Source: Pseudescherichia vulneris NBRC 102420
GTDB lineage: Bacteria > Pseudomonadota > Gammaproteobacteria > Enterobacterales > Enterobacteriaceae
NCBI RefSeq assembly: GCF_000759795.1
Contig: NZ_BBMZ01000002.1
Location: 248,001 to 312,000, forward strand
Direction of reading: 5' to 3'
Length of the DNA: 64,000 nucleotides
Shown one piece after another: positions 8,542-17,475 of this stretch (its first letter is position 1; every line of letters starts with the position of its first letter). The notes under the pieces are model-generated. The model was given only the letters and a program-made list of their open reading frames with translations. It was not told where the DNA came from and made no database searches. The position numbers and the translations under genes were made by a program.

Positions 8542-9698
8542 CCTTTATCTCGTCTGTCAGGAAAATGGTTCAGCGCCGCGCGCCAGGCTTCGCCCAGCGG
8601 AACCGGCGGCTTGCCCGTCAAAATGCGGGCCTTATCGAAGAGAGAGAGCCGACCGGCGTAAAAGCGCTCTACGGTGGGCTCCGGCAGCCCATAGAAGCGC
8701 TGCATCACCCGCCAGCGGTTCTCCTCGCGTCCCGCCAGGAAGAGCATCCGGTTCAGCAGGCGGAAAAATCCCTGCCTGCGCCAGTGGCGTTCGGCAAACT
8801 GCCGGGTGAGCTGATAGAGCGGAACGCTGCTCAGCCGCGGGCTATCTGCAATCGCGTCGGCGAGAGCCACCGCCAGCGGCAGTGAGTATCCGGTGGTGGG
8901 GTGAAACAGCCCCGCCCTCATCCCCGCGCGCGGCACGCCTGGCGCATCGGCCCACAGAGCATGGATGTCGCCCGCCAGGGTAATCGGCAGACAGCCGGAC
9001 TCCTCGCGTTCAAGCTGGGCCAGCTGCCACCCTTTGCTGTGAGCATAGTCGGTAATGGTTTGACGCAGAGCGTTATCATCAAGCTGCGGGGTGTTGGCGT
9101 AGCGCGTATCCTCGATCAGCAGCGTGTCGGCGGAGAGCGGCAGCGTGTAGACAAAGCGATAACCCTGCTGCTGCGCCACCGTGGCGTCCATCAGGATCGG
9201 CACGGTCAGACCGTGGGGCTGGCTCAGCCGCCACTGCTGACCAAGAAAGAGCTGATAGCCGGTCTGCATCGCCGAACTGGCGGTCACGCCGCGTCCGTCA
9301 ATCACCGCTCCGGCCAGCAGCGCCTCGCCGTTAGCCAGCCGCACGCTATTGGGTAACACCTCGCTCACCGGACAGTTTAGCCAGATGTTCTCCCCCAGCG
9401 CCTGATGCAGCGCCTCGACAAAACGCTCTGACGTAATGGAGTAGTAGCCGCGCGCAAGCCGACGATGAAGATCGGGAAACTGCACCTCATAGCCCGGCCA
9501 GGCGTGGGCCACCAGCGGGGCCAGCCAGGCGTGCTGCTCGGGGGTAAGATCGTCTTCATGGAATGACCAGGTATGGTTCCCGCCAATCTGCTCCCCGGCC
9601 TCAATCAGCAGCACGTTAAGCTGCGGGTAGCGTTGACGCAGTCGCCAGGCGATCAGCCCGTTGGCCAGGCCACCGCCGACTAAAATCAGATCCCTCAC
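8538..9698 (-). CDS. crtY: lycopene beta-cyclase CrtY
   Basis: Closes both ends of lycopene to beta-ionone rings, making beta-carotene. It has 386 residues with an N-terminal dinucleotide-binding motif LILVGGGLANGLIAWRL and the cyclase stretch GGNHTWSFHEDDL (about residues 39-51). The FLNR-type region reads FRLLNRMLFLAG near residue 330. It sits between crtX and crtI with 4-base overlaps on both sides. Confidence 0.96.
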   Translation of the reverse strand: MRDLILVGGGLANGLIAWRLRQRYPQLNVLLIEAGEQIGGNHTWSFHEDDLTPEQHAWLAPLVAHAWPGYEVQFPDLHRRLARGYYSITSERFVEALHQALGENIWLNCPVSEVLPNSVRLANGEALLAGAVIDGRGVTASSAMQTGYQLFLGQQWRLSQPHGLTVPILMDATVAQQQGYRFVYTLPLSADTLLIEDTRYANTPQLDDNALRQTITDYAHSKGWQLAQLEREESGCLPITLAGDIHALWADAPGVPRAGMRAGLFHPTTGYSLPLAVALADAIADSPRLSSVPLYQLTRQFAERHWRRQGFFRLLNRMLFLAGREENRWRVMQRFYGLPEPTVERFYAGRLSLFDKARILTGKPPVPLGEAWRAALNHFPDRRDKG

Positions 9699-10936
9699 GA
9701 TACGCTTTCACTCCCTGCTATGGCCTGTTCAATCAGGGTCGCCGCGCGGGGCGTGCCCCCAGCGTCGTTAAGCTGCTGGCGGGCCGTCGCCAGACGCTGA
9801 TGCAGCGTCTCATCCCCCAGCAGTTGGGCAATCTCATCCGCCAGGGTCTGCTGTCTGGCAAAGCGCGATACCCGGCGGCCCAGCCCGTTATAGACCAGCC
9901 GGGCAGCCACGGCGGGCTGGTCAAAAGAGAGCGGCACCGCCAGCACCGGCGTGGCGGCCGCCAGCGCATCCAGCACGGTATTGAGACCGCCGTGGGTGAT
10001 CACCAGATTCGCCTCAGCAACGTAGCGCGGCTGGTCGACAAAGCTGGTCACCTCCGTCGCACCGCAGGCATAGAGCGAGTCGGCCTGAGCCTGGGTCAGG
10101 CCATCGCAGTGGGCAATGGTCACCTCCGCCCCCACGCTGGCAGAGGCTCGGGCGATCTTCTGAAACAGGCGTAGACGGTGGCCCTGGAGGGTACCCAGCG
10201 AGGCAAAGATCCGCGGCGTGCTGCGCGGCGAGCGTTCTACCTGCGGTGGCGGCTGGTAGCGCAGCGCCCCAACGTAGTGAAAACAGTCCGGCAGCTCCCG
10301 GCGTGGGAAGTCGAGGGCCGGAACGGACTGGCTAATCTGCGCCAGCGGCGAGAGACACTCGTCGAGACGCCTGCGCTCCGGCAAACCAAAGCGCTGGGCG
10401 TGGCGCAGGATCGTCTGCCCGTGCGGGTACATCAGCGCATCGTAGATGCGTTCGCTGACCTGAAAACGCCGCAGGGCTCTCTTATCCTCGGCGTAGTGAA
10501 ACGGCATCACCGGCAGCGGCAGACCGGGCTCGCGGTTGACCGGCAGCGCGCAGGCAATTGAGATAAACGGCAGTCCCAGCGCCTCGGCGACCAGGCTCCC
10601 GGCGGGCTCCATCTCATCAACGATCAGCGCGTCCACCGCCAGCCGCTGCAAAATAGCGGGCAGCTGCTGGCAGAGCGCATCGGTCAGGGATGACATGGCC
10701 GCAATCAGCCGCAGCAGGTTGCCATTGCTTTGCTGCTGGACGTTGCGCTGGGCCTGTTGCACGCTAGCGGGAAGCGGATAGAACGCCACCCGCTCCGTTT
10801 CCTGCTCGGCCAGCGAGGCGACGTTGCCGGTGAGAAAGGTCACCCGATGGCCGCGTTGGGCTAGCTCTAGCGCCAGGGCATGCAGCGCCACCGCGTGGCT
10901 GTAGAGCGGCGGTGCCACGATAGCAAAATGGCTCAT
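9695..10936 (-). CDS. crtX: zeaxanthin glucosyltransferase CrtX
   Basis: GT1-family enzyme that transfers glucose from UDP-glucose to the two hydroxyls of zeaxanthin. The 413-residue protein has the two-domain GT-B layout. The donor-binding signature near residues 325-345 reads [24 protein letters not shown], which holds the HGG motif. Its presence means the final pigment is expected to be zeaxanthin mono- and diglucoside. It overlaps idi upstream and crtY downstream by 4 bases each. Confidence 0.96.
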   Translation of the reverse strand: MSHFAIVAPPLYSHAVALHALALELAQRGHRVTFLTGNVASLAEQETERVAFYPLPASVQQAQRNVQQQSNGNLLRLIAAMSSLTDALCQQLPAILQRLAVDALIVDEMEPAGSLVAEALGLPFISIACALPVNREPGLPLPVMPFHYAEDKRALRRFQVSERIYDALMYPHGQTILRHAQRFGLPERRRLDECLSPLAQISQSVPALDFPRRELPDCFHYVGALRYQPPPQVERSPRSTPRIFASLGTLQGHRLRLFQKIARASASVGAEVTIAHCDGLTQAQADSLYACGATEVTSFVDQPRYVAEANLVITHGGLNTVLDALAAATPVLAVPLSFDQPAVAARLVYNGLGRRVSRFARQQTLADEIAQLLGDETLHQRLATARQQLNDAGGTPRAATLIEQAIAGSESVS

Positions 10937-11976
10937 GGCGTATTCCGCAGATAGCGGATATCCGCCTGCCGTAGCTCGCTCAGGCTGCGGCTGCCGGTGC
11001 AGAAGCAGGCAACCCGCATCTGCTCAATAATCACGTTGAAGTGATCGATCACCTTCTCCGTGGAGACGCCTGCGCTGCCGAGCACGGCGGCGGCCTGCCC
11101 TACCATGCACGCGCCGAGCCGCAGCGCTTTCGCTGCGTCGACGCCGTTCTTAATACCGCCCGAGGCAATGAGGGGCATCTGCGGCCAGGCCTCGGCGATC
11201 TCAACCAGTGCCTCAGCGGTGGGGATCCCCCAGTCGGCAAAGACGTTGGCTACGCTGCGCTGCTGCTCGGTGGCCGCCCGCTCGCCTTCAACGGCGGCCC
11301 AGCTGGTACCGCCCGCACCCGCGACGTCAATCACGGTAACGCCAGCGTCGATCAGCTGTCCGGCTACGGCACGGGAGATCCCTGCTCCCACCTCTTTCAC
11401 CACCAGCGGAACGGGCAGCTCGCGGACCAGGGTTTCGATGGCCGCCAACCGTCCGCGCCAGTCGCGATCGCCGCCGGGCTGTAGCGCCTCCTGCAGCGGG
11501 TTGAGGTGCACAATCAGGGCATCCGCCTCGATCATCTCCACGGCCCGTCGGGCGTAGTCGATACCTTTCCTGCCGCTCAGCTGCGCCGCGCCGAGGTTCG
11601 CCAGCAGCGGTACGTCAGGGGCCAGCTGCCGCAGGGTTTTATCCAGCCCTAAGCCCGCGTCGCTCTCAATGGCGACGCGCTGGGAGCCCACCCCCATCGC
11701 AATTTTTAGCACCTGCGCCGCCTCGGCGAGGTGGCGGTTGATATGGCGCGAGCGCTCAACGCCGCCGGTCATGGAGCTGATCAGCAGCGGAGCCTGTAGC
11801 TGCCGATTAAGGAAGGTGGTTTCCAGCGTGATGTCGCTAAAATTCAGCTCCGGCAGGGCGCAGTGGGTAAAGCGCCAGCGCTCAAAGCCAGCGCTGGCCT
11901 GGGTTACGGCGCGACGGGGGTCGAGAACGATATCCAGATGATCGTTTTTACGCTGAACAAGGCGCTCGTCCTTCAT
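10933..11976 (-). CDS. fni: isopentenyl-diphosphate delta-isomerase, type II (FMN-dependent)
   Basis: Interconverts isopentenyl and dimethylallyl diphosphate and so balances precursors for CrtE. It is 347 residues, a TIM-barrel flavoprotein, with SSMTGG (about 67-72), MGVGSQR (about 95-101) and the FMN-phosphate region [19 protein letters not shown] (about 271-289). This is the type II enzyme, unrelated to the Nudix-type Idi of E. coli, whose gene next to lysS is missing here. Location between crtE and crtX matches the Pantoea and 'Erwinia herbicola' cluster order. Upstream, 62 bases separate it from crtE. Confidence 0.95.
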   Translation of the reverse strand: MKDERLVQRKNDHLDIVLDPRRAVTQASAGFERWRFTHCALPELNFSDITLETTFLNRQLQAPLLISSMTGGVERSRHINRHLAEAAQVLKIAMGVGSQRVAIESDAGLGLDKTLRQLAPDVPLLANLGAAQLSGRKGIDYARRAVEMIEADALIVHLNPLQEALQPGGDRDWRGRLAAIETLVRELPVPLVVKEVGAGISRAVAGQLIDAGVTVIDVAGAGGTSWAAVEGERAATEQQRSVANVFADWGIPTAEALVEIAEAWPQMPLIASGGIKNGVDAAKALRLGACMVGQAAAVLGSAGVSTEKVIDHFNVIIEQMRVACFCTGSRSLSELRQADIRYLRNTP

Positions 11977-12038
11977 TCATCACTACTCCTGTAATGTGGT
12001 TCCATCGTTATGTACGGCTTGAACCCGGAAGGGCAGTA

Positions 12039-12962
12039 TCAGGCGATTTTCATCACCGGTGACCAGTCGGCAAGGTGATGACCAAACCACAGATGCATAA
12101 ACTGTCGGATGGCGCCGCCCTGCGGACAGGCAAAAGTGAGGTGTTTGTCGGCGGAATCAATATGCTCGCGCAGCTTTTGCCGGGCTGCATCTGCACCCAG
12201 CCGGTTGACCAGCGTCGATTTTCCCGCGTCCTTGTTGCGATCTTTACCGGTTTCCGGATGATCGTCACGCAGATCGTCCAGCAGCTGAAACGCCTGGCCG
12301 AAGTCGAGAGCGAAGGCGTGCAGGGTCTCTCGCGTGCTCGACGACGAGGCGGAAGCAATGGCAACGATCTGCAGCATCGCGCTGAACAGAATGCCGGTCT
12401 TGAGGTGGTTGGTGCTGAGGATAGCGTCAGGGGTACGGTCGAGGGCGGCGTCGTTGAGATCGCGAAACTGTCCCAGCACCAGGCCCTGCACGCCCACGGC
12501 GGTAGAGAGCTCGTTGACCGCCTGAGCACGCCTCTCCCCCGGCAGATCGCCGGTGGCGGCGATCAGGCCAAAGGCTTTAGAGAGCAGCCCAACGGAGGCA
12601 AGGATCGCCACGCTCTCACCAAATTTTTTGTGGGTCGTGGGCTGACCACGGCGTTGCTCGGCGTTATCCATGCAGGGCATATCGTCGAGCATCAGCGACG
12701 CGGTATGGGTGAGTTCAACGGCACAGGCGAGATCGAGCAGCGTGGGCATACTGCCCTGGTAGCGGAGGTCACGGGCGGCCAGCAGCATCAGCAGCGGACG
12801 GATCCGTTTGCCCGGTGCCATGACGCCTTCACGCATCGCAAGGCTGACAATATCCTGGCTGTCAGTTTCAGGTAACAGGCCAGCCAGGTGATCGTCAATG
12901 GATTGTCTCATTACTTCAATTTCGCGATGAGGCGAAGTGCCCGCTTTACTGCCACTCACCAT
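12039..12962 (-). CDS. crtE: geranylgeranyl diphosphate synthase CrtE
   Basis: Prenyltransferase extending allylic diphosphates to the C20 GGPP used by CrtB. It has 307 residues with the first aspartate motif DDMPCMD (about 93-99), the second DDLRDD (about 232-237) and KRIRPLLM near residue 53. The ATG at 12962 is preceded by GGGTAACC, only a weak ribosome site, but the protein start MVSGSKAG is the one I recall for the Eho10 homologue. It is the first gene of the crt operon. The 115-base gap to the SDR gene upstream should hold its promoter, though I could not pick a convincing one. Confidence 0.96.
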   Translation of the reverse strand: MVSGSKAGTSPHREIEVMRQSIDDHLAGLLPETDSQDIVSLAMREGVMAPGKRIRPLLMLLAARDLRYQGSMPTLLDLACAVELTHTASLMLDDMPCMDNAEQRRGQPTTHKKFGESVAILASVGLLSKAFGLIAATGDLPGERRAQAVNELSTAVGVQGLVLGQFRDLNDAALDRTPDAILSTNHLKTGILFSAMLQIVAIASASSSSTRETLHAFALDFGQAFQLLDDLRDDHPETGKDRNKDAGKSTLVNRLGADAARQKLREHIDSADKHLTFACPQGGAIRQFMHLWFGHHLADWSPVMKIA

Positions 12963-13077
12963 TGCAAGGTTACCCGCTATATTGTCTTTTAGTATCAGTT
13001 AACCGTAGACCGCGCGGATAGCTCTCGCCAGGTTCTGAAGTAGTTTTACATTGATCGACGCATGAGACGCTGTGCCT

Positions 13078-13827
13078 TTAGATCTGCGCCATACCGCCAT
13101 CCACGAACAGCTCTGCGCCGTTGATAAAGCTGGCCGCGTCAGAGCCAAGAAATGCGACTACTTTCCCAATCTCCTCCGGCTCACCGAGGCGGCCTAACGG
13201 CACCTGGGCAGCGAGGGCGTCAAACAGTCCCTGACGATGCTCATCCGGCACCAGCTCACCGAGGCCAGGGGTACGAACCGGGCCGGGGCTGACCACGTTG
13301 ACGCGAATGCCGCGATCTTTCAGATCCAGCGCCCACGAGCGGGCAAAGTTGCGTACGGCGGCCTTGCTGGCGCTGTAGACGCTGAAGCTGGCGGTGCCCT
13401 TAACGGAGGTGGTCGATCCGGTTAAAATCACCGATGCGCCATCCACCAGCAGCGGCAGCGCCTTCTGCACCGTGAACACCACGCCGCGCACGTTGGTGCC
13501 AAAGATACGGTCAAAATGCTCTTCGCTGATGGCACCCAGCGGCTGCATGTCACCGCCCCCGGCGTTGGCAAACAGAATGTCCAGCCGCCCGGCCTGTTTC
13601 GCAATCTGGGCATAGACCGCGTCCAGCTCCGTCAGCTTAGAGGCATCGGCACGAATGCCGGTTGCCGCCGCGCCGATGGCATCTACCGCCGCGTCCAGCT
13701 CGGCCTGACGACGCCCGGTAATAAAGACCTGTGCACCCTGAGCCGCCAGCACCTGCGCAGTTGCCAGACCAATGCCGCTTGTACCGCCGGTGACCAGTGC
13801 AATTTTACCGTCGAGTTGTTTGTTCAT
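13078..13827 (-). CDS. SDR-family oxidoreductase (classical, NAD(P)-dependent)
   Basis: A 249-residue classical short-chain dehydrogenase. The coenzyme motif TGGTSGIG lies at about residues 14-21, NAG at about 89-91 (FANAGGGD), the catalytic serine in LTGSTTSV and the YSASK pair at about 150-154; the end [12 protein letters not shown] is the usual C-terminal pattern. Arginines in [10 protein letters not shown] just after the second strand suggest NADPH preference. The substrate is unknown. It is read in the same direction as crtE 115 bases downstream, but nothing ties it to carotenoids, and related proteins are often stand-alone detoxification enzymes. Confidence 0.85.
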   Translation of the reverse strand: MNKQLDGKIALVTGGTSGIGLATAQVLAAQGAQVFITGRRQAELDAAVDAIGAAATGIRADASKLTELDAVYAQIAKQAGRLDILFANAGGGDMQPLGAISEEHFDRIFGTNVRGVVFTVQKALPLLVDGASVILTGSTTSVKGTASFSVYSASKAAVRNFARSWALDLKDRGIRVNVVSPGPVRTPGLGELVPDEHRQGLFDALAAQVPLGRLGEPEEIGKVVAFLGSDAASFINGAELFVDGGMAQI

Positions 13828-13950
13828 CTTCTTGTTCCTTACCTGTTTAATAGTGAGTATCGGGATTGCCCGTCACCGCATCGTCAGGGCATGGATGAAC
13901 TCTACTGCGCATTGGATTGGTGAAAAATAGTGGAAAATAGAAAGGACTAT

Positions 13951-14721
13951 TTACGGCTGTGGATAATCGCCAGTGAGGAGGGACGCGTAATCCTGGCGTG
14001 AAACCTCGCTAAAGCCGCTGATCAACAGCGCTGTACACAGGGTGCGATACGCCGGATCGCTCACCAGCTGGCGCAGCGCATCGCGCAGCAGCGCAATGCG
14101 TGACGGTGGCGTGTTTTTGGCGGTAATCAACGGCAGCCCCGGCGCGGCGCGGCTTGCCCCCATAACGGCAAGGTTAGAGATTAACTGTGGCGCATGGCGC
14201 TGGAGCAGAGCAAAGGTCACACAGTCGATGGCCGCAATATCCGCTCTGCCCTCGCCGATCTCAACCAGCGACTGGCGGTGGCTGCCGCTGAAGATAACCT
14301 CATTAAAGAAGATCCCCTGCTGCGCCAGCGGGGCAGCCATCTGCATAAACACGTTGTAGCCCGACTGGGAGTCAGGTGCATTGCAGACCGCACGGCTGCC
14401 GCGAAAATCCGCCAGCGTTTTATGTCTGTCACGCTGGCGCACCACCAGCAGGCTGCGGTAGCGGATGCCTTCGCAGCCCGGAGCAGAGTAGTGAAAGCAG
14501 CCCACCGTCTGCACCTCCTTTAGCTGCGTGACCAGCGGATAGCCACACGCCTGGCTGAGCAGCAGCTCGTCATCCTGCCAGTGGCTCAGCAGATCCTCCT
14601 GCGGCCAGACCGGTGTGACGGCAACACCCCTTGCCGCCAGCAGATCCTGCACAGCCTGGATCAGCGCCTCGCTATCCGGGCGGTGCAGGTCATACATTGG
14701 AAACGCAATCTTATTGCTCAT
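13951..14721 (-). CDS. PhnD-like periplasmic-binding-fold protein without signal peptide
   Basis: 256 residues of the PhnD/SsuA/transferrin-like fold, usually a phosphonate or phosphite binding protein of an ABC importer. The family stretch LADFRGSRAVCNAPDSQSGYNVF (about 124-146) is clear. The likely start is ATG 14721 (MSNKIAFPMYDLHRPD); no signal peptide or lipobox is present there, and an in-frame ATG at 14754 adds only MFTPALARRTV. No permease or ATPase gene is nearby. It overlaps the end of the desaturase gene by 11 bases, so the two are co-translated. A cytoplasmic ligand-sensing role is an inference; the ligand is unknown. Confidence 0.75.
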   Translation of the reverse strand: MSNKIAFPMYDLHRPDSEALIQAVQDLLAARGVAVTPVWPQEDLLSHWQDDELLLSQACGYPLVTQLKEVQTVGCFHYSAPGCEGIRYRSLLVVRQRDRHKTLADFRGSRAVCNAPDSQSGYNVFMQMAAPLAQQGIFFNEVIFSGSHRQSLVEIGEGRADIAAIDCVTFALLQRHAPQLISNLAVMGASRAAPGLPLITAKNTPPSRIALLRDALRQLVSDPAYRTLCTALLISGFSEVSRQDYASLLTGDYPQP

Positions 14722-15685
14722 TACCGTTCGCCTTGCTAAAGCCGGGGTGAACATTGACGTTCACCGAGCGGCATAAAAAGTGCCGCAGCCACTCGCCGTA
14801 GCCGCGCACCAGAAAGCCGCCGTTGCGCTGCTGATAGCTTGCCCGATCGCGCAGATAAACGTTGCGAAGTCCGTACCAGGGCACGCCCGGCAGATCGTGA
14901 TGCACAGAATGGTAGTTCAGATTCAGGAACAGCACCCGCCACGGCAGCGACGCCTCGTTGATCACCGAGCGCGCCAGCAGATCGTTATCCGCCCGATGCT
15001 CCAGAAAAGATCGCACCTTCGTCAGCGCCAGCGCCGGATAGCTGACCGCCAGTACGAAGTAGAGGATCGAGAATTCGCAGTGCACCAGCCAGGCAAAGGT
15101 TACCGCCAGCAGGATACCGTGCACGATCCACATCGCCATCGCCCGACGATCCAGCTGGCGAAATGAGGTCAGCATCCCGCCCACCAGCTGGATGATATCC
15201 AGCGCCGGGGCCAGCAGCAGGCGGCCGGGGAAGGTGTTGCGCAGCGCAATCAGCTTGCGCTGCCAGGGCGCATAGCGCCGCCAGCGCCACTCGGGAATGT
15301 AGTAGGACTCGGGATCGTCCTCCGGCTGGGTGAGCAGATGGGTACGGTGGTGCGCCAGGTGCGCATCGCGATAGAGGCCATACGGATACCAGATCGCCAG
15401 CGGCATTAGCCCCAGCAGTTGGTTCACCCGTGGATAGCGCGTGGGGTGGCCGTGGATCAGCTCATGCTGGAGCGACATGTACCAGGTGGTGAACCAGATC
15501 AGCAGCAGCGTGGCGGGCAGCAGCCCCAGCGTTTGCCAGAACGCCAGCGTCGCAAACCAGCCGCCGTAGATCGCGACGATCAACATCCAGGTCGGCAGCT
15601 CGCTGCGCCACAGCCAAGAGCGGGCGCGCTGTCGAACCCAGTCGCGCTGCTGCTCGTGCAGCCAGCCAGCGGTGCTTTTCGCCAT
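14711..15685 (-). CDS. membrane fatty acid desaturase-family protein
   Basis: A 324-residue integral membrane di-iron protein of the FA_desaturase superfamily. The three histidine boxes are H74ELIHGH80, H109LAHHRTH116 and H259SVHH263, with an extra histidine in RSFLEHRA (H230). Hydrophobic segments lie around residues 33-68, 88-104 and 185-225. It would desaturate or hydroxylate an acyl chain or another lipid. An AGAGGA ribosome site precedes the ATG. It is first in a two-gene unit with the PhnD-like gene. Nearness to the crt operon raises the option of carotenoid modification, but the box spacing is that of acyl desaturases rather than of CrtW or CrtZ. Confidence 0.8.
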   Translation of the reverse strand: MAKSTAGWLHEQQRDWVRQRARSWLWRSELPTWMLIVAIYGGWFATLAFWQTLGLLPATLLLIWFTTWYMSLQHELIHGHPTRYPRVNQLLGLMPLAIWYPYGLYRDAHLAHHRTHLLTQPEDDPESYYIPEWRWRRYAPWQRKLIALRNTFPGRLLLAPALDIIQLVGGMLTSFRQLDRRAMAMWIVHGILLAVTFAWLVHCEFSILYFVLAVSYPALALTKVRSFLEHRADNDLLARSVINEASLPWRVLFLNLNYHSVHHDLPGVPWYGLRNVYLRDRASYQQRNGGFLVRGYGEWLRHFLCRSVNVNVHPGFSKANGNEQ

Positions 15686-15841
15686 CGTTTTCCTCTACTC
15701 AGCTTGCTCGTCAGATAGCGCAAACGATGTGAGAAAACAGCGGTAATGACAAAGAATTTAAATGGCTTAGCTTTTGCGCGGCGCGGCAATATCCACCGCA
15801 GATAGAGCGCCCGGTGATAAACACCGGGCAGAGAGAACGCG

Positions 15842-16795
15842 TTATGCGCCAGCGTTATCCAGGGCGAGAATATCGTCCGGCGTGAGTTGAAGATTGATGG
15901 CCTCAACAAAGCCGTCGATGTGCTCAATTTTGGTCGCGCTGGCGATAGGCGCGGTTACGCCGGGGCGGCTAATCAGCCAGGCAAGCGCCACCTGGGCAGG
16001 CTTGACGTTGTGCTTCTCTGCAACGCTGTCCAGCCCCTCCAGAATGGCGTAGCCACGCGGGTTAAGGTATTTACCAACGCCCTCGCCGCGCTGGCTTTGG
16101 CCCAGATCCTTCTCGCTGCGATACTTCCCGGAGAGGAAGCCGGAGGCCAGGCTGAAGTAGGTCACCACGCCGATATTCTCCCGCACCACCAGCTCCTGCA
16201 ATTCGCCTTCAAAGCCGTCGCGATCGTAGAGATTATACTCCGGCTGTAGCACCTGATAGCGCGGCAGGCCATTGGCATCGGCTGCCTTAAGTGAGGCCTC
16301 TAGCTGCGATGCATTGAGGTTGGATGCACCAACCGCGCGGATCTTGCCCGCCTTCAGCAGCTTCTCATAGGCGCCGAGGGTCTCCTCATACGGCGTGCTG
16401 TCGTCTGGCCAGTGGGAAAAGTAGAGATCGATATAGTCCGTTTGCAGGCGCTTCAGGGAGTCATCAACCGCCTGCTCGATCCAGCGGGCAGAGAGCCCTT
16501 TTTTCCCCGGCTCGCCAAGGTCGGATCCCACTTTGGTAAACAGGGTGATCTTTTCCCGTGCGCCAGGGTGGGCAGCGAACCACTTGCCAAGGATCGTTTC
16601 GGATTCGCCACCTTTGTTACCCGGTGCCCAGGCAGAGTAGACGTCAGCGGTGTCGATAGCGGTCAGGCCGCGCTCCAGCAGCGCATCCAGCAGAGTGAAG
16701 CTCTGCTTCTCATCAACGGTCCAGCCAAAGACGTTACCGCCAAAAACCAGCGGTGGAATGTGTAATCCCGTCGTGCCTAATGAACGTAAAGCCAT
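15842..16795 (-). CDS. aldo/keto reductase
   Basis: A 317-residue NADPH-dependent aldo/keto reductase (TIM barrel). The catalytic tetrad is visible as D in IDTADVYSAWAP (with Tyr four residues on), K in TLFTKVGSD and H in LYFSHWPDD. The C-terminal coenzyme region reads PGVTAPIASATKIEHI. The frame opens with a TTG at 16801, but the ATG at 16795 has AGGGG 8 bases ahead and is preferred. Substrate unknown; such enzymes reduce sugar aldehydes and methylglyoxal-type carbonyls. The gap of 156 bases to the desaturase suggests a separate transcript. Confidence 0.88.
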   Translation of the reverse strand: MALRSLGTTGLHIPPLVFGGNVFGWTVDEKQSFTLLDALLERGLTAIDTADVYSAWAPGNKGGESETILGKWFAAHPGAREKITLFTKVGSDLGEPGKKGLSARWIEQAVDDSLKRLQTDYIDLYFSHWPDDSTPYEETLGAYEKLLKAGKIRAVGASNLNASQLEASLKAADANGLPRYQVLQPEYNLYDRDGFEGELQELVVRENIGVVTYFSLASGFLSGKYRSEKDLGQSQRGEGVGKYLNPRGYAILEGLDSVAEKHNVKPAQVALAWLISRPGVTAPIASATKIEHIDGFVEAINLQLTPDDILALDNAGA

Positions 16796-17047
16796 GCGCA
16801 ATACCCCTTTTTTGAGTTACGGTATAGGCAATCGTAGACAAAACACGGCGAGGCATAAGCAATCTTTTGCGTATGATTATCAGAATCAGGCAAAACCGCA
16901 TTAAAAGTGAAAATGAGGCTCTATATTTGTTAGATATACTTAACTTATAAATTAATTTCACTAAGCAACAATGGTTTGTTTTACTTATAGGTGAGAAAAG
17001 CTTAAGGTATCTTTGTCACCTTGTTCAGATAAAGACGTATCCAAATA

Positions 17048-17272
17048 ATGAAGAAAGCAATAGTTTTTTTACTATGGTCAGGTATAACTCTGTCAGCGCT
17101 ACTTGGAGTGTTATCAGCAGCCTTGAATATTATGTTGATGCTTTCGTTAGCTTTTGATACGCCCGTAGATAGCTATACTTATGGTTTCCTAATTGGCCGC
17201 TGGAGCTTTACGCTTATCATGGTTATTACATTCTATGTTTTAAAGCGGTTAATAAGGAAATATAGCTTATAG
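17048..17272 (+). CDS. small two-helix membrane protein, unknown
   Basis: A 74-residue frame with two long hydrophobic segments (about residues 4-36 and 46-64) and a basic end LKRLIRKYSL, so it would sit in the inner membrane with a positively charged C-terminus in the cytoplasm. I do not recognise the family. No clear ribosome site precedes the ATG, and the surroundings (16.9-17.4 kb) are AT-rich compared with both neighbours. The gaps 16796-17047 and 17273-17436 show nothing else. It could be an acquired small gene or a chance frame. Confidence 0.45.
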   Translation: MKKAIVFLLWSGITLSALLGVLSAALNIMLMLSLAFDTPVDSYTYGFLIGRWSFTLIMVITFYVLKRLIRKYSL

Positions 17273-17436
17273 CTAATCACGCATACTAATAAGCCATATC
17301 AAATAATATAGCCTGCTAACATGCGCTGATTACCCAAGGAAAGGTAAGGAATTATCTTTCAAACAAAAAATCAGGCTTTATGTAATAGAGTTTTAAGTTT
17401 GATTCCCGGCACAGGGATCCATGAATGCATATAAAA

Positions 17437-17462
17437 TGCTACGGGTCAGCTGACCCGTAGCA
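17437..17462 (-). terminator. perfect 26-bp palindrome after gcd
   Basis: TGCTACGGGTCAG and its exact inverse complement abut without a loop at 17437-17462, and ATTTTAT follows on the minus strand. It sits 13 bases beyond the gcd stop and most likely ends gcd transcription; the T run is short. Confidence 0.75.
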
Positions 17463-17475
17463 GAGAGGGTAAAGA

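Noticed and set aside
14711..15685. Carotenoid ketolase (CrtW) or CrtR-type hydroxylase
   Set aside because: Histidine boxes and the HELIHGH / HLAHHRTH spacing look like acyl desaturases; a carotenoid role is kept only as a hypothesis.
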